64,000 nt of DNA from Streptomyces bacillaris (GTDB taxonomy: Bacteria; Actinomycetota; Actinomycetes; Streptomycetales; Streptomycetaceae), in contig NZ_CP029378.1 in NCBI RefSeq assembly GCF_003268675.1, forward strand, positions 2,728,001 through 2,792,000. Reading direction: 5' to 3'. Shown piece after piece: positions 24,292-33,159 of this stretch (positions are counted from its first letter, which is position 1; each line of letters opens with the position of its first letter). A model generated the notes under the pieces. That model saw nothing but the letters and a program-made list of their open reading frames with translations. It was not told the origin of the DNA and did no database searches. The translations under genes and the position numbers were made by a program.

Positions 24292-26075
24292 GCCATCTCC
24301 CCCAGGGACACATGCGCCGCCTCTCGTGGACGCGCACGAACCGGTCCTCGCAGGACCGCAACCATCAGTCCTCCCGCACCGACGCGCCCCGCAGGCCCCC
24401 GCGCCGCGCCTTCGCGCCCCTGCTCGCCTTCACCGCGGCCCTCGCCGTCCTCCTCCCGCTCGCCGCCTGTACGCCGGACCCGGCAGGCCCGGCTCCGGAG
24501 CCCGCCGATGACGGGCGGCCGCGCTCCGGCACTGTCCGGGTCCTCGCCTCCAGCGAACTCGCGGACATGGAGCCCCTGTTGGAGGAGGCACGCAAGGCGA
24601 CCGGGATCACCGTGCGGCCCACCTGGACGGGCACCCTGGACGCCGTAGAGCGGCTGGCCTCGGGGAAGGCGGACGGGGCGTTCGACGCGGTGTGGCTGTC
24701 GTCCAACGACTATCTGCGGCTGAACCCGGAGGCCGCCCGCCGCGTCACCTCCGAGACCCCGCTGATGACCTCGCCGGTCGCCCTGGGCGTACGGCCCGCG
24801 ACGGTGCGGCGGCTCGGCTGGGACCCGGAGCGGGTCAGCTGGGCCCAGGTCCACCGGGCGGTGGCGGACGGGAAGCTCACGTATGGGATGACCGACCCCA
24901 AGCGCTCCAACTCCGGCTTCTCCGCGCTCATTTCGGTGGCCTCCGGACTGTCGGGCGCGCAGGCGGCGCTGACCGACGCGGATGTCCGCACGGCGACCCC
25001 CAAGCTGAAGGAGTTCTTCGCGGGGCAGCGGCTGACCTCCGGCTCCTCGGGCTGGCTGGCCACCGCGTACACCCGGCGCTCCACCGTGGACGCGCTGATC
25101 AACTACGAGTCGGTGCTGCTCTCCCTCGCCCGGGACACCGGCGCCGGTACCAGCACCGACCCCGCCGAGACCCCGGCCGACGCCGACACCGAAAGCCGCA
25201 CCGGCAGGGACACCCGCACCGGCACCGACCTGACCGTCATCCGCCCCCGCGACGGCGTCGTGACCGCCGACTACCCGCTCTCCACGCTCACCGACGCCAC
25301 CCCCGAGGCCAAGGACGCGGTACGGGCCCTGACCGAGCACTTCCGCTCCCCCGCCGTCCAGCGCGAGATCACCGAGCGGACCCTGCGCCGCCCGGTCGTG
25401 GCCTCCGCGCGCCCCGCCGAGCCGCTCTCCCCCGAGCCCCGCCGCGAACTCCCCTTCCCCGGCTCGCGATCGGTCGCGGACGGGCTGCTCTCCGCCTACG
25501 AGCACCAGCTCCGGCGCCCCTCGCGCACGGTGTACGTCCTGGACACCTCGGGGTCGATGAAGGGGAAGCGACTGGAGCAGCTCAAGTCCGCACTGACCGG
25601 TCTGACCGGCGACTTCCGGCAGCGCGAGGAGGTCACCCTGCTGCCGTTCGGGTCGGCGGTGAAGCGGGTCCGTACCCACACGGTCGATCCGGCGGACCCG
25701 GCGGCCGGACCCGCCGCGATCCGGGCGGACACGGCCGCGCTGACGGCGGAGGGGAACACGGCGATCTACTCGTCGCTGGCCGCCGCGTACGACCATCTCG
25801 GCCCGGACACCGACTCGGCGTTCACCTCCATCGTGCTGATGACGGACGGCGAGAACACGGCGGGCCGGTCGGCGGCCGACTTCACCTCGTTCTACCGGTC
25901 CCTGCCGCCCGCCCGGCAGATCACCCCGGTCTTCCCGGTCGTCTTCGGGGACTCCGACCGCTCGGAGCTGGACCGGATCGCCGCCCTGACCGGTGGCCGG
26001 CTCTTCGACGGCACGAAGGAGCACGGACCCGGTTCGCTGGAGGGGGCGTTCGAGGAGATCCGTGGCTACCAGTAG
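24288..26075 (+). CDS. VWA-domain lipoprotein fused to a solute-binding-like domain
   Basis: A 595-residue two-part protein. After a signal with lipobox LAAC (about residue 62) comes a type-II solute-binding-like domain (VRVLASSELADMEPLLEEAR, GAFDAVWLSSNDYLRLNP, TYGMTDPKRSNSGFSAL). A linker rich in Thr/Asp leads to a von Willebrand A domain with an intact MIDAS (DTSGSMKGKRLEQL, NTAIYSSLAAA, VLMTDGENTAG). It should sit outside the membrane and bind a divalent cation and a partner protein. It overlaps telA at the 5' end and the XpaC gene by 14 nt at the 3' end. The first gene of the operon carries a similar binding domain, so the two may act as a pair. Confidence 0.85.
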   Translation: MSHLPQGHMRRLSWTRTNRSSQDRNHQSSRTDAPRRPPRRAFAPLLAFTAALAVLLPLAACTPDPAGPAPEPADDGRPRSGTVRVLASSELADMEPLLEEARKATGITVRPTWTGTLDAVERLASGKADGAFDAVWLSSNDYLRLNPEAARRVTSETPLMTSPVALGVRPATVRRLGWDPERVSWAQVHRAVADGKLTYGMTDPKRSNSGFSALISVASGLSGAQAALTDADVRTATPKLKEFFAGQRLTSGSSGWLATAYTRRSTVDALINYESVLLSLARDTGAGTSTDPAETPADADTESRTGRDTRTGTDLTVIRPRDGVVTADYPLSTLTDATPEAKDAVRALTEHFRSPAVQREITERTLRRPVVASARPAEPLSPEPRRELPFPGSRSVADGLLSAYEHQLRRPSRTVYVLDTSGSMKGKRLEQLKSALTGLTGDFRQREEVTLLPFGSAVKRVRTHTVDPADPAAGPAAIRADTAALTAEGNTAIYSSLAAAYDHLGPDTDSAFTSIVLMTDGENTAGRSAADFTSFYRSLPPARQITPVFPVVFGDSDRSELDRIAALTGGRLFDGTKEHGPGSLEGAFEEIRGYQ

Positions 26076-26754
26076 ACCGACGAAGGCCACCGCGGGAAGC
26101 CGGGCGGGCCAGGCGAACCGGACGGACCGGGCGCTCGCCTACCTCGAATCCGCGAAGAACCTCACCGGCAGCGCCTGCGCCCTCGGCGGACTCGCCCTCA
26201 CCTTCACCGGGTTGGCAGGCGCGTACTGGCCGGTGGTGGTCGCCGGGCTGTACGGGGCGGGCGCGCTGATCGCACCGCCGACCCGCCCACCGGCACCGCG
26301 ATTCCCCGACCCCACCTCCCGGCTGGACGGGCTGCGCAAGGACTTCACCACCCTCCGGGAGTATCTGACGCAGGTGGACCTGCCACCGGCCGCCACCGAA
26401 CGGCTCGACTCGCTACGGGAGTTGCTGGACGGACTCCTGACTCCGGGCTGGGTCTCCGAGGCGCTGGCGCAGGACCCGGAAGGCATCCACGTACTGGTCC
26501 GTGCGGTGCACCGGGACCTCCCGGAGTCCGTGGACACCTACGTACGGACTCGATGGTGGACCCGGATCGCCCCGGGCCGGCAGGACCCCGAGGAGCAGCT
26601 GATGCGCCAACTCGCCCTGCTGCACGGGGAGGTCGAGGAGCTGGTGGCGGGGTTGCGGGAGGCGGAGGAGATCCGCCAGCAGACGCACACCCGCTATCTG
26701 GAGGACCGGGGCGCGGAGAACACGTACGGAACGGGGACGGTCCCCGGAACCTGA
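26062..26754 (+). CDS. XpaC-like (5-bromo-4-chloroindolyl phosphate hydrolysis) membrane protein
   Basis: 230 residues from a GTG with AGGAG 5 nt upstream, inside the end of the VWA gene. A hydrophobic hairpin (SACALGGLALTFTGLAGAYW, PVVVAGLYGAGALIAPP) is followed by a long helical cytoplasmic part (LDGLRKDFTTLREYLTQVDL, QLMRQLALLHGEVEELVAGL). This arrangement and the TelA neighbour match XpaC-family proteins. No hydrolase motif is visible; the family name comes from an old phenotype. The operon ends in a terminator that overlaps the stop. Confidence 0.7.
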   Translation: MATSRPTKATAGSRAGQANRTDRALAYLESAKNLTGSACALGGLALTFTGLAGAYWPVVVAGLYGAGALIAPPTRPPAPRFPDPTSRLDGLRKDFTTLREYLTQVDLPPAATERLDSLRELLDGLLTPGWVSEALAQDPEGIHVLVRAVHRDLPESVDTYVRTRWWTRIAPGRQDPEEQLMRQLALLHGEVEELVAGLREAEEIRQQTHTRYLEDRGAENTYGTGTVPGT

Positions 26755-26770
26755 GGGGGTTCCGGGGACC
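26739..26770. terminator. terminator of the TelA operon
   Basis: 13-bp perfect arms GGTCCCCGGAACC and GGTTCCGGGGACC; the stop codon of the XpaC-like gene lies at the top of the loop. Confidence 0.8.
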
Positions 26771-26989
26771 GGCAGGGCGTCCTTGGTCGGGGACTCCCTG
26801 AGGGGCTGTCGTCTCCGACAGTCCCCGTTCCGCGGCGGGTCGTCGTACCCACAGGTCAGGGCGGATGTCCGATGGACCCGGCCGCGGGGCTCAGAGGGCG
26901 GGACTCCGGAGACCGGAGTCCCAGGCGCCCGGGCCTCGGCCCAGGCACTCCAGCCCAGACGCTCCGGTCCGGGCGCTCCGGTCCGGGCC

Positions 26990-28813
26990 TCAGCCCAGGC
27001 GCTCCACGAGCTTGCGGTGCTCGTCCCACAGCTCCTTGGGCGTGTGGTCGCCGAAGGTGTTGAGGTGCTCGGGGACCAGGGCGGCCTCCTCGCGCCAGAC
27101 CTCCTTGTCGACCGTGAGCAGGAAGTCGAGGTCGGCCTCGGAGAGGTCCAGGCCCTCGGTGTCCAGCGCGCCCTTGGCCGGCAGGATGCCGATCGGGGTC
27201 TCGACGCCCTCGGCCTTGCCCTCCAGGCGCTCCACGATCCACTTCAGGACGCGGCTGTTCTCACCGAAGCCGGGCCACACGAACTTGCCCGCGTCGTTCT
27301 TGCGGAACCAGTTCACGTAGTAGATCTTCGGCAGCTTGGCCTGGTCCTTGTCGGCGCCGACCTTGACCCAGTGGTTCATGTAGTCGCCCATGTTGTAGCC
27401 GCAGAACGGCAGCATGGCGAACGGGTCGCGGCGCAGCTCACCGACCTTGCCCTCGGCGGCCGCCGTCTTCTCGGAGGCGACGTTGGCTCCGAGGAAGACG
27501 CCGTGCTGCCAGTCGAAGGACTCGGTGACCAGCGGTACGGCGGAGGCACGGCGGCCACCGAAGAGGATGGCCGAGATCGGGACGCCCTTGGGGTCCTCCC
27601 ACTCGGGCGCGATGATCGGGCACTGCCCGGCGGGGACGGTGAAGCGGGCGTTGGGGTGGGCGGCGGGCGTGCCGGACTCGGGGGTCCAGTCGTTGCCCTT
27701 CCAGTCCGTGAGGTGGGCGGGCGTCTCCTCGGTCATGCCCTCCCACCAGACGTCGCCGTCGTCCGTGAGCGCGACGTTGGTGAAGACGGAGTTGCCCCAC
27801 ATGGTCTTCATGGCGTTGGCGTTGGTGTGCTCGCCGGTGCCGGGCGCGACACCGAAGAAGCCGGCCTCGGGGTTGATCGCGTAGAGGCGGCCGTCCTCAC
27901 CGAACCGCATCCAGGCGATGTCGTCCCCGATGGTCTCCACGGTCCAGCCGGGGATGGTCGGCTCCAGCATGGCCAGGTTGGTCTTGCCGCAGGCGGACGG
28001 GAAGGCGGCGGCCACGTACTTCGACTCACCGCGCGGCGGGGTGAGCTTCAGGATGAGCATGTGCTCGGCGAGCCAGCCCTCGTCGCGGGCCATGACGGAG
28101 GCGATGCGCAGGGCGTAGCACTTCTTGCCGAGCAGGGCGTTGCCGCCGTAGCCGGAGCCGTACGACCAGATCTCGCGGTCCTCGGGGAAGTGCGAGATGT
28201 ACTTGGTGGTGTTGCAGGGCCACGGGACGTCCTCCTGGCCCTCCTCCAGGGGCGCGCCCAGGGTGTGGACGGCCTTCACGAAGAAGCCGTCGGTGCCCAG
28301 CTCGTCCAGGACCGCCTGGCCCATGCGGGTCATGGTGCGCATGGCGACGGCGACGTACGCCGAGTCGGTGATCTCGACGCCGATGGCGGAGAGCGGGGAG
28401 CCGACGGGGCCCATACAGAAGGGCACGACGTACATGGTGCGGCCGCGCATGGACCCACGGAAGATGCCGTTCTCCCCCGTGAAGATCTCCCGCATCTCGG
28501 CGGGGTCCTTCCAGTGATTGGTCGGACCCGCGTCCTTCTCCTCCTTGGAGCAGATGAACGTACGGTCCTCGACGCGGGCGACATCGCTCGGGTCGGACGC
28601 GGCGTAGTACGAGTTCGGCCGCTTGATCTCGTCCAGCTTGGTGAACGTGCCCTTGGCGACGAGCTCCCCGCACAGGCGCTCGTACTCGGCCTCGGAGCCG
28701 TCGCACCAGACCACCTGGTCCGGCTGGGTGATGGCTGCGATCTCGTCGACCCAGGAGATCAGCTCCTGGTGGTGGGTGGGGACAGTGAGGGGAGCCGCGA
28801 TGTCGCGCGCCAC
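26990..28813 (-). CDS. pckG: phosphoenolpyruvate carboxykinase (GTP)
   Basis: A 607-residue GTP-type PEPCK converting oxaloacetate and GTP to PEP, CO2 and GDP for gluconeogenesis. The kinase-1a loop with the family Cys is [13 protein letters not shown]; the metal and substrate sites include [14 protein letters not shown] and [26 protein letters not shown] and the N-terminal [14 protein letters not shown] are intact. GTG 28813 ([20 protein letters not shown]) has AAGGAG at 5 nt and gives the usual length; the longer frame to 28903 was rejected. It is divergent from the hemolysin III-type gene across 209 bp that contain a palindromic operator nearer the other gene. Confidence 0.97.
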   Translation of the reverse strand: MARDIAAPLTVPTHHQELISWVDEIAAITQPDQVVWCDGSEAEYERLCGELVAKGTFTKLDEIKRPNSYYAASDPSDVARVEDRTFICSKEEKDAGPTNHWKDPAEMREIFTGENGIFRGSMRGRTMYVVPFCMGPVGSPLSAIGVEITDSAYVAVAMRTMTRMGQAVLDELGTDGFFVKAVHTLGAPLEEGQEDVPWPCNTTKYISHFPEDREIWSYGSGYGGNALLGKKCYALRIASVMARDEGWLAEHMLILKLTPPRGESKYVAAAFPSACGKTNLAMLEPTIPGWTVETIGDDIAWMRFGEDGRLYAINPEAGFFGVAPGTGEHTNANAMKTMWGNSVFTNVALTDDGDVWWEGMTEETPAHLTDWKGNDWTPESGTPAAHPNARFTVPAGQCPIIAPEWEDPKGVPISAILFGGRRASAVPLVTESFDWQHGVFLGANVASEKTAAAEGKVGELRRDPFAMLPFCGYNMGDYMNHWVKVGADKDQAKLPKIYYVNWFRKNDAGKFVWPGFGENSRVLKWIVERLEGKAEGVETPIGILPAKGALDTEGLDLSEADLDFLLTVDKEVWREEAALVPEHLNTFGDHTPKELWDEHRKLVERLG

Positions 28814-28990
28814 GATCGCTCCTTGGAGAGGGTGTGTGTTGTCAGGTGCCCCGTGGGGGCTGCGACCCGGATGCTTCGTACCCTTCGATCCCCTGGCGCT
28901 CATCCGGTGCCGACCGCACTCATTTGATCATCCGACCGTTTCGCCCATCTGTCCAGGGGGCCTCACACGTGAGCATTGCCACTCATATTC

Positions 28991-29014
28991 GTTACCTACG
29001 GTTGCGTAGGTAAC
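28991..29014. promoter_or_regulatory. perfect 10-bp inverted repeat operator upstream of the hemolysin III-type gene
   Basis: GTTACCTACG and CGTAGGTAAC flank GTTG, 8 bp before the start codon. This is the size and symmetry of a TetR-type operator. It would overlap the promoter or ribosome site, so binding should repress. Confidence 0.7.
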
Positions 29015-29022
29015 ATGCGGGT

Positions 29023-29736
29023 ATGACTGACGCCGCTGCTGCCGCCGCGACCACCGGCCCGACCGAGGCGACGAAAGGACCTGTCGTCCTCGACCCCGTC
29101 CCTGTCAAACCCCGCCTGCGCGGCTGGCTGCACGCCGGAATGTTTCCCGCCGTACTGATCGCCGGGATCACCCTGATCGCCCTGACCGACAGCGTCGAGG
29201 GCCGGATAGCCTGCGCGATCTATGTGGCGACGGCCTGCCTGCTCTTCGGCGTGAGCGCGGTCTACCACCGAGGCACCTGGGGCCCGCGCGGCGAGGCGGT
29301 GCTGCGCCGGCTGGACCACGCCAACATCTTCCTGATCATCGCGGGGACCTATACCCCGCTGACCCTGCTCCTTCTGCCCGAATCCACCGGACGGCCGCTG
29401 CTCTGGGCGGTCTGGGCGGCTGCGGCGGCGGGCATCGCGTTCCGGGTCTTCTGGGTCGGCGCCCCGCGCTGGCTCTACACCCCGTGCTACATCGCGATGG
29501 GCTGGGCGGCGGTGTTCTTCCTGCCGGACTTCATGCGGACGGGCGGCATCGCGGTGCTGGTGCTGGTCGTCGTGGGCGGGCTGCTCTACAGCGCGGGCGG
29601 GGTGATCTACGGGATCAAGCGGCCGAACCCGTCGCCGCGCTGGTTCGGCTTCCACGAGGTCTTCCACTCGCTGACGCTGGCGGCGTTCGTGGCGCACTAC
29701 GTGGGCATCTCGCTGGTGGCGTACCAGCACGGATAG
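29023..29736 (+). CDS. PAQR/hemolysin III family membrane protein
   Basis: 237 residues with seven hydrophobic segments and the family's metal ligands: SAVYHRGTW with the Asp of LDHANIFLIIAGTYTPLTL, and the C-terminal HEVFHSLTLAAFVAHY. Bacterial relatives are TrhA proteins, linked to membrane fluidity and lipid energy homeostasis; haemolysis itself is doubtful. The palindrome at 28991-29014 lies directly upstream and is probably its operator. The gene ends at a strong terminator shared with the convergent DUF255 gene. Confidence 0.9.
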   Translation: MTDAAAAAATTGPTEATKGPVVLDPVPVKPRLRGWLHAGMFPAVLIAGITLIALTDSVEGRIACAIYVATACLLFGVSAVYHRGTWGPRGEAVLRRLDHANIFLIIAGTYTPLTLLLLPESTGRPLLWAVWAAAAAGIAFRVFWVGAPRWLYTPCYIAMGWAAVFFLPDFMRTGGIAVLVLVVVGGLLYSAGGVIYGIKRPNPSPRWFGFHEVFHSLTLAAFVAHYVGISLVAYQHG

Positions 29737-29767
29737 TCCGTACGGGGAAGTCCGTACGGGTCCGGGA

Positions 29768-29800
29768 AAGGGGCCGGTCTCTGGCGACGACCGGCCCCTT
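29768..29800. terminator. bidirectional terminator
   Basis: 12-bp arms AAGGGGCCGGTC and GACCGGCCCCTT around a 9-nt loop, between two convergent genes. Confidence 0.8.
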
Positions 29801-29817
29801 GCTCATCCCCCCGTCCC

Positions 29818-31839
29818 TCACCCGCCGAGCTTCACAGCCAACTCCCCCGCATCGGTGGTCGGCACGTCACAGACGAAGTGCCGGCAGACGTACGCGGTCG
29901 GCTCCCCGCCCACCAGCGGCCGGTCCACCAGCAGCGGGAACTCGGCCGCCGCGCCCGGCCCCTCCCCCGCGGCGACGACCGCACCCGGGGCCCGGCCGAG
30001 CAACGCCGTACGGTGCAGCTCACCGCCGACGGGCCCGGCGACGGCCACCTCACGGGGCCCGTCCAGCAGCGCTTCGGCCACGGCGAGCCCCCACCCGATG
30101 AACCGGGGCGCACGCGGCGCGAGCGCCTTGACGACGCCGAGCGCACCTTCCGCGGCAGCGCGATGAGCCTCGGACCCGGTGTGGGCGGCGTACGAGAGCA
30201 GCGCACCCGCCGCCGCCGTCCACCCGGCCGGGGTGGCGCTGTCGGTCGGGTCCTGCGGCCGCCGGATCAACTGCTCCGCCTCATGGGCGGTGTCGTAGAG
30301 CTGCCCGCCCTCGCCGGTGAACTGCTCCAGCACGACGTCGAGCAGGAACCCGGCGAACTCCAGCCAGGCGCCCTCACCTGTCACAGCGGCCAGCGCGAGG
30401 AACCCCTCGGCCACATCGCCGTAGTCCTCCAGCACGCCCGCGTTGTCTCCCGCGCGCCCGTCCCGGGAGGTACGGGTCAGCCGGGCGACCTCGCCCAGGT
30501 GGACCCGGACCAGCAGATCGGCGGCCTCGGTGGCGCGCTCGACCAGATCGGGCCGGTCGAAGTAGGCGCCGGTCTCGGCGAGCGCGGCGATGGCGAGCCC
30601 GTTCCAGGCGGCGACCACCTTGTCGTCCCGCCCCGGCCGCGGCCGCTCCTCACGGGCCGCCAGAAGCCGTGCCCGTACGTCGGCGACGCGTCCCGCGTCC
30701 ACAGGTCCGGCGTCCCCCGCCAGCTGGAGCACGGAAGCGCCCTCCTCGAAGGTGCCCTCCTCGGTCACCCCGAAGTACGCGGCGGCGAAGGCCCCGTCCT
30801 CCTCACCGAGCACCGCACGCAGTTGCGCGGGAGTCCACACGTAGAAAGCACCCTCGACGTGCTTTCCTTCCTGATCCTCACTGTCGGCATCGAGCGCGGA
30901 GGCGAAGCCGCCCTCGGCGGTACGCAGCTCCCGGACCATGAAGTCGGCGGTCTCCAGGGCGATGCGACGGGCCTCCTCGGACCCGGTGGTACGCCAGAGA
31001 TGGGCGTACACCCGGCAGAGCAGCGCGTTGTCGTACAGCATCTTCTCGAAGTGCGGGACCACCCACTCCCGGTCCACGGAGTACCGCGCGAACCCACCGC
31101 CGAGCTGGTCGTAGATCCCGCCGCGGGCCATCGCCGAACAGGTGTCGGCGGCCATCTGAAGGGCCCCCTCGGCCCCCGTACGGGAGTAGTGCCGCAGCAG
31201 GAACTCCACGGCCATGGACGGCGGGAACTTGGGCGCTCCCCCGAACCCGCCGTACTGCTCGTCGTACTCCCGCGTCAGCCCGAGCAGCGCCTGCGCCACC
31301 TCCGACTCCCCCGGCACCCCGTCCCCGCCATGGGCCAGCGACCGCCCGGCCAGATCCGCGACGATCCGCCCGGCCACCTCGGCCACCTCCTCCCGCCGAT
31401 CGGTCCACGCGGCACTCACCCCTTCGAGCACCTGCCGGAAGGAGGGCGAGCCGTGCCGGGGCTCGGGCGGGAAGTAGGTCCCGAAGTAGAAGGGTTCGGC
31501 ATCCGGCGTAAGAAACACGGTCATCGGCCACCCACCCTGCCCGGTGGCCGCCTGCACGGCCTCCATGTAGACGGCATCGACGTCGGGCCGCTCCTCGCGG
31601 TCCACCTTGACGGAGACGAAGTGCTCGTTCAGGTAGGCGGCGGTGTCGTCGTCCTCGAAGGATTCGTGCGCCATGACGTGACACCAGTGGCACGAGGCGT
31701 ACCCGACGCTGAGCAGGATCGGAACGTTCCGCCTTCTGGCTTCCTCGAACGCGTCGGGCGACCACGGCCACCAGTCGACGGGGTTGTCGGCGTGCTGGAG
31801 CAGGTACGGGGAGGTGGTCTGCGTAAGTCGGTTGGCCAT
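29818..31839 (-). CDS. thioredoxin domain-containing protein, DUF255 (spermatogenesis-associated protein 20/YyaL-like)
   Basis: 673 residues. The N-terminal DUF255 thioredoxin-like domain has [40 protein letters not shown] and the CxxC-like [14 protein letters not shown] long (alpha/alpha)6 barrel follows ([39 protein letters not shown]) resembling sugar epimerases and glycosidases. The biochemical role of the family is unknown. ATG 31839 gives the conserved MANRL start; the frame to 32280 overlaps the neighbour's promoter. A short piece of a second copy's 5' end lies at 32836-32923. Confidence 0.9.
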   Translation of the reverse strand: MANRLTQTTSPYLLQHADNPVDWWPWSPDAFEEARRRNVPILLSVGYASCHWCHVMAHESFEDDDTAAYLNEHFVSVKVDREERPDVDAVYMEAVQAATGQGGWPMTVFLTPDAEPFYFGTYFPPEPRHGSPSFRQVLEGVSAAWTDRREEVAEVAGRIVADLAGRSLAHGGDGVPGESEVAQALLGLTREYDEQYGGFGGAPKFPPSMAVEFLLRHYSRTGAEGALQMAADTCSAMARGGIYDQLGGGFARYSVDREWVVPHFEKMLYDNALLCRVYAHLWRTTGSEEARRIALETADFMVRELRTAEGGFASALDADSEDQEGKHVEGAFYVWTPAQLRAVLGEEDGAFAAAYFGVTEEGTFEEGASVLQLAGDAGPVDAGRVADVRARLLAAREERPRPGRDDKVVAAWNGLAIAALAETGAYFDRPDLVERATEAADLLVRVHLGEVARLTRTSRDGRAGDNAGVLEDYGDVAEGFLALAAVTGEGAWLEFAGFLLDVVLEQFTGEGGQLYDTAHEAEQLIRRPQDPTDSATPAGWTAAAGALLSYAAHTGSEAHRAAAEGALGVVKALAPRAPRFIGWGLAVAEALLDGPREVAVAGPVGGELHRTALLGRAPGAVVAAGEGPGAAAEFPLLVDRPLVGGEPTAYVCRHFVCDVPTTDAGELAVKLGG

Positions 31840-32011
31840 GGCCCCAATCCTCGCGCACCCGTCCCCACGACACCCGCGCGCCACGGGACGGGGTGTGAAG
31901 GGGCAGGTGGGGGGAGTGAGGGTTGCCGATACCGGGCGGCGTGGCATCGGCGGACAGTAGGCTGGCTCCAGCAGCACCGGGACTGCTGAGGCTCCTCGAA
32001 GGAGGTACACC

Positions 32012-32578
32012 ATGACCGCCGAGATGGTGGCGCCCGCGTGGATGCACATGCAGATCAGCGCGGAGCAGTACGACTCCTGGTCCGAGGAGCAGTGCGCCGG
32101 CATCGAGATCGTGGACGGGATGGTCGTCGTGAGCCCGAGCGCCTCCAAGCGCCACAACCGGCTGGCCCGCATCCTGGCCAACGCCCTGGACGCCGCCGCA
32201 GGCCCGGACTGGAATGCCGACACGGACTTCGACGTCCGCCTGCAGGACGTGCCGCTCACGAACCGCCGCCCGGACGTCATCGTCTACCGGGCAGAAACCA
32301 TCGACGTCACGCCTACCCGCCCGGAGCACGTGCTCCTGGTAGTGGAGGTCGTGTCGCCCGGCTCGGAGACCACGGACCGGATCGTGAAGGTCGACCAGTA
32401 CGCCAAGGCAGGCATCCCCTTCTACTGGCGGGTTGAGCAGGCCGCCACCGGTGTCCCGATCGTCTACACGTACGTCCTCGACCCCGCCACCAAGGCTTAC
32501 CGGGACGGCGAAATGTTCACGGGCACAGTGAAGGCCACCGCACCTTTCCCCATCGCGGTCAATCTTGGGGAAAGTTAA
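32012..32578 (+). CDS. Uma2-family (DUF820) endonuclease-like protein
   Basis: 188 residues with the restriction-endonuclease-like core of the Uma2 family: an acidic region at [12 protein letters not shown] and [14 protein letters not shown], then [11 protein letters not shown] and [20 protein letters not shown] with Asp, Glu and Lys in PD-(D/E)xK order, and [20 protein letters not shown] lies 8 nt before the ATG. Such genes are numerous in Streptomyces and mobile, and nuclease activity in vivo is unproven. It stands alone between DUF255 and the DUF255 remnant. Confidence 0.9.
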   Translation: MTAEMVAPAWMHMQISAEQYDSWSEEQCAGIEIVDGMVVVSPSASKRHNRLARILANALDAAAGPDWNADTDFDVRLQDVPLTNRRPDVIVYRAETIDVTPTRPEHVLLVVEVVSPGSETTDRIVKVDQYAKAGIPFYWRVEQAATGVPIVYTYVLDPATKAYRDGEMFTGTVKATAPFPIAVNLGES

Positions 32579-33159
32579 GGAACGGAAAGTCGTTCGTCTT
32601 CCACGTTTTATGGCTCGCACCCGCATGCTTCTGTCTTGTGATGCGCAAGGATCACGACCCAGACCAGCTCCCGGCCTCACGGCGGGGCCACGAAAAAGCT
32701 ACTGCGCGGCTACATTCGCACCGTCTGCCTTGCTCACGTCGCGTCGAGTTTTCCCTTTCCCATAGCGCAAGGCTTCGGGACTGAGCAGGCGTACGCAGAC
32801 GCCCCGGGGGCTCGAGCATGAGTGAGGCGGCATGGACGCCTCCGGCGACCAGGGCCACCAGTCGACGGGGTTCTCAGCATGCTGAAGCAGATATGGCGAG
32901 GTCACACCAGCCAGCCGGTTCATGAAAGTCAGCCTCTCACAGCGCCCGGGCCCGGCCGGGGAAACGTTACGGCCACCGTGCCGTCGTCGGGCGCGGGCGC
33001 CTCGGTCCACACCACCCGCCCGGTTCGCCCGCCGATCCGCGATCCGCGATCCGGGCGCTGGTGGCCTCAACTCGGGGAAAAGCGTGGTGGGTTCGGGTGC
33101 CATGGGTGACGATGCTGAGTGGCCTGGGTGGGAGTGCGAGGAGACGGGGCGGGCGGGTT
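32579..33159. other. region between the Uma2 gene and the kinase gene
   Basis: No complete gene is seen. The segment is less G/C-rich at 32580-32760, then contains an 88-bp DUF255 gene fragment (32836-32923) and a G/C-rich upstream region of the kinase gene. It looks like a site of rearrangement. Confidence 0.6.
32836..32923 (-). pseudogene. 5' fragment of a second DUF255 gene
   Basis: Read from ATG 32923, the reverse strand encodes [20 protein letters not shown] and then [10 protein letters not shown], nearly the same as residues 2-30 of the intact DUF255 protein, then loses similarity at once. Codons and conserved residues are intact within the piece, so the deletion that removed the rest may be fairly recent. 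Confidence 0.75.

Noticed and set aside
26783..28927. 714-codon forward frame across the PEP carboxykinase gene
   Set aside because: Antisense to a complete PEPCK with all motifs; the translation is Gly/Val/Arg filler.
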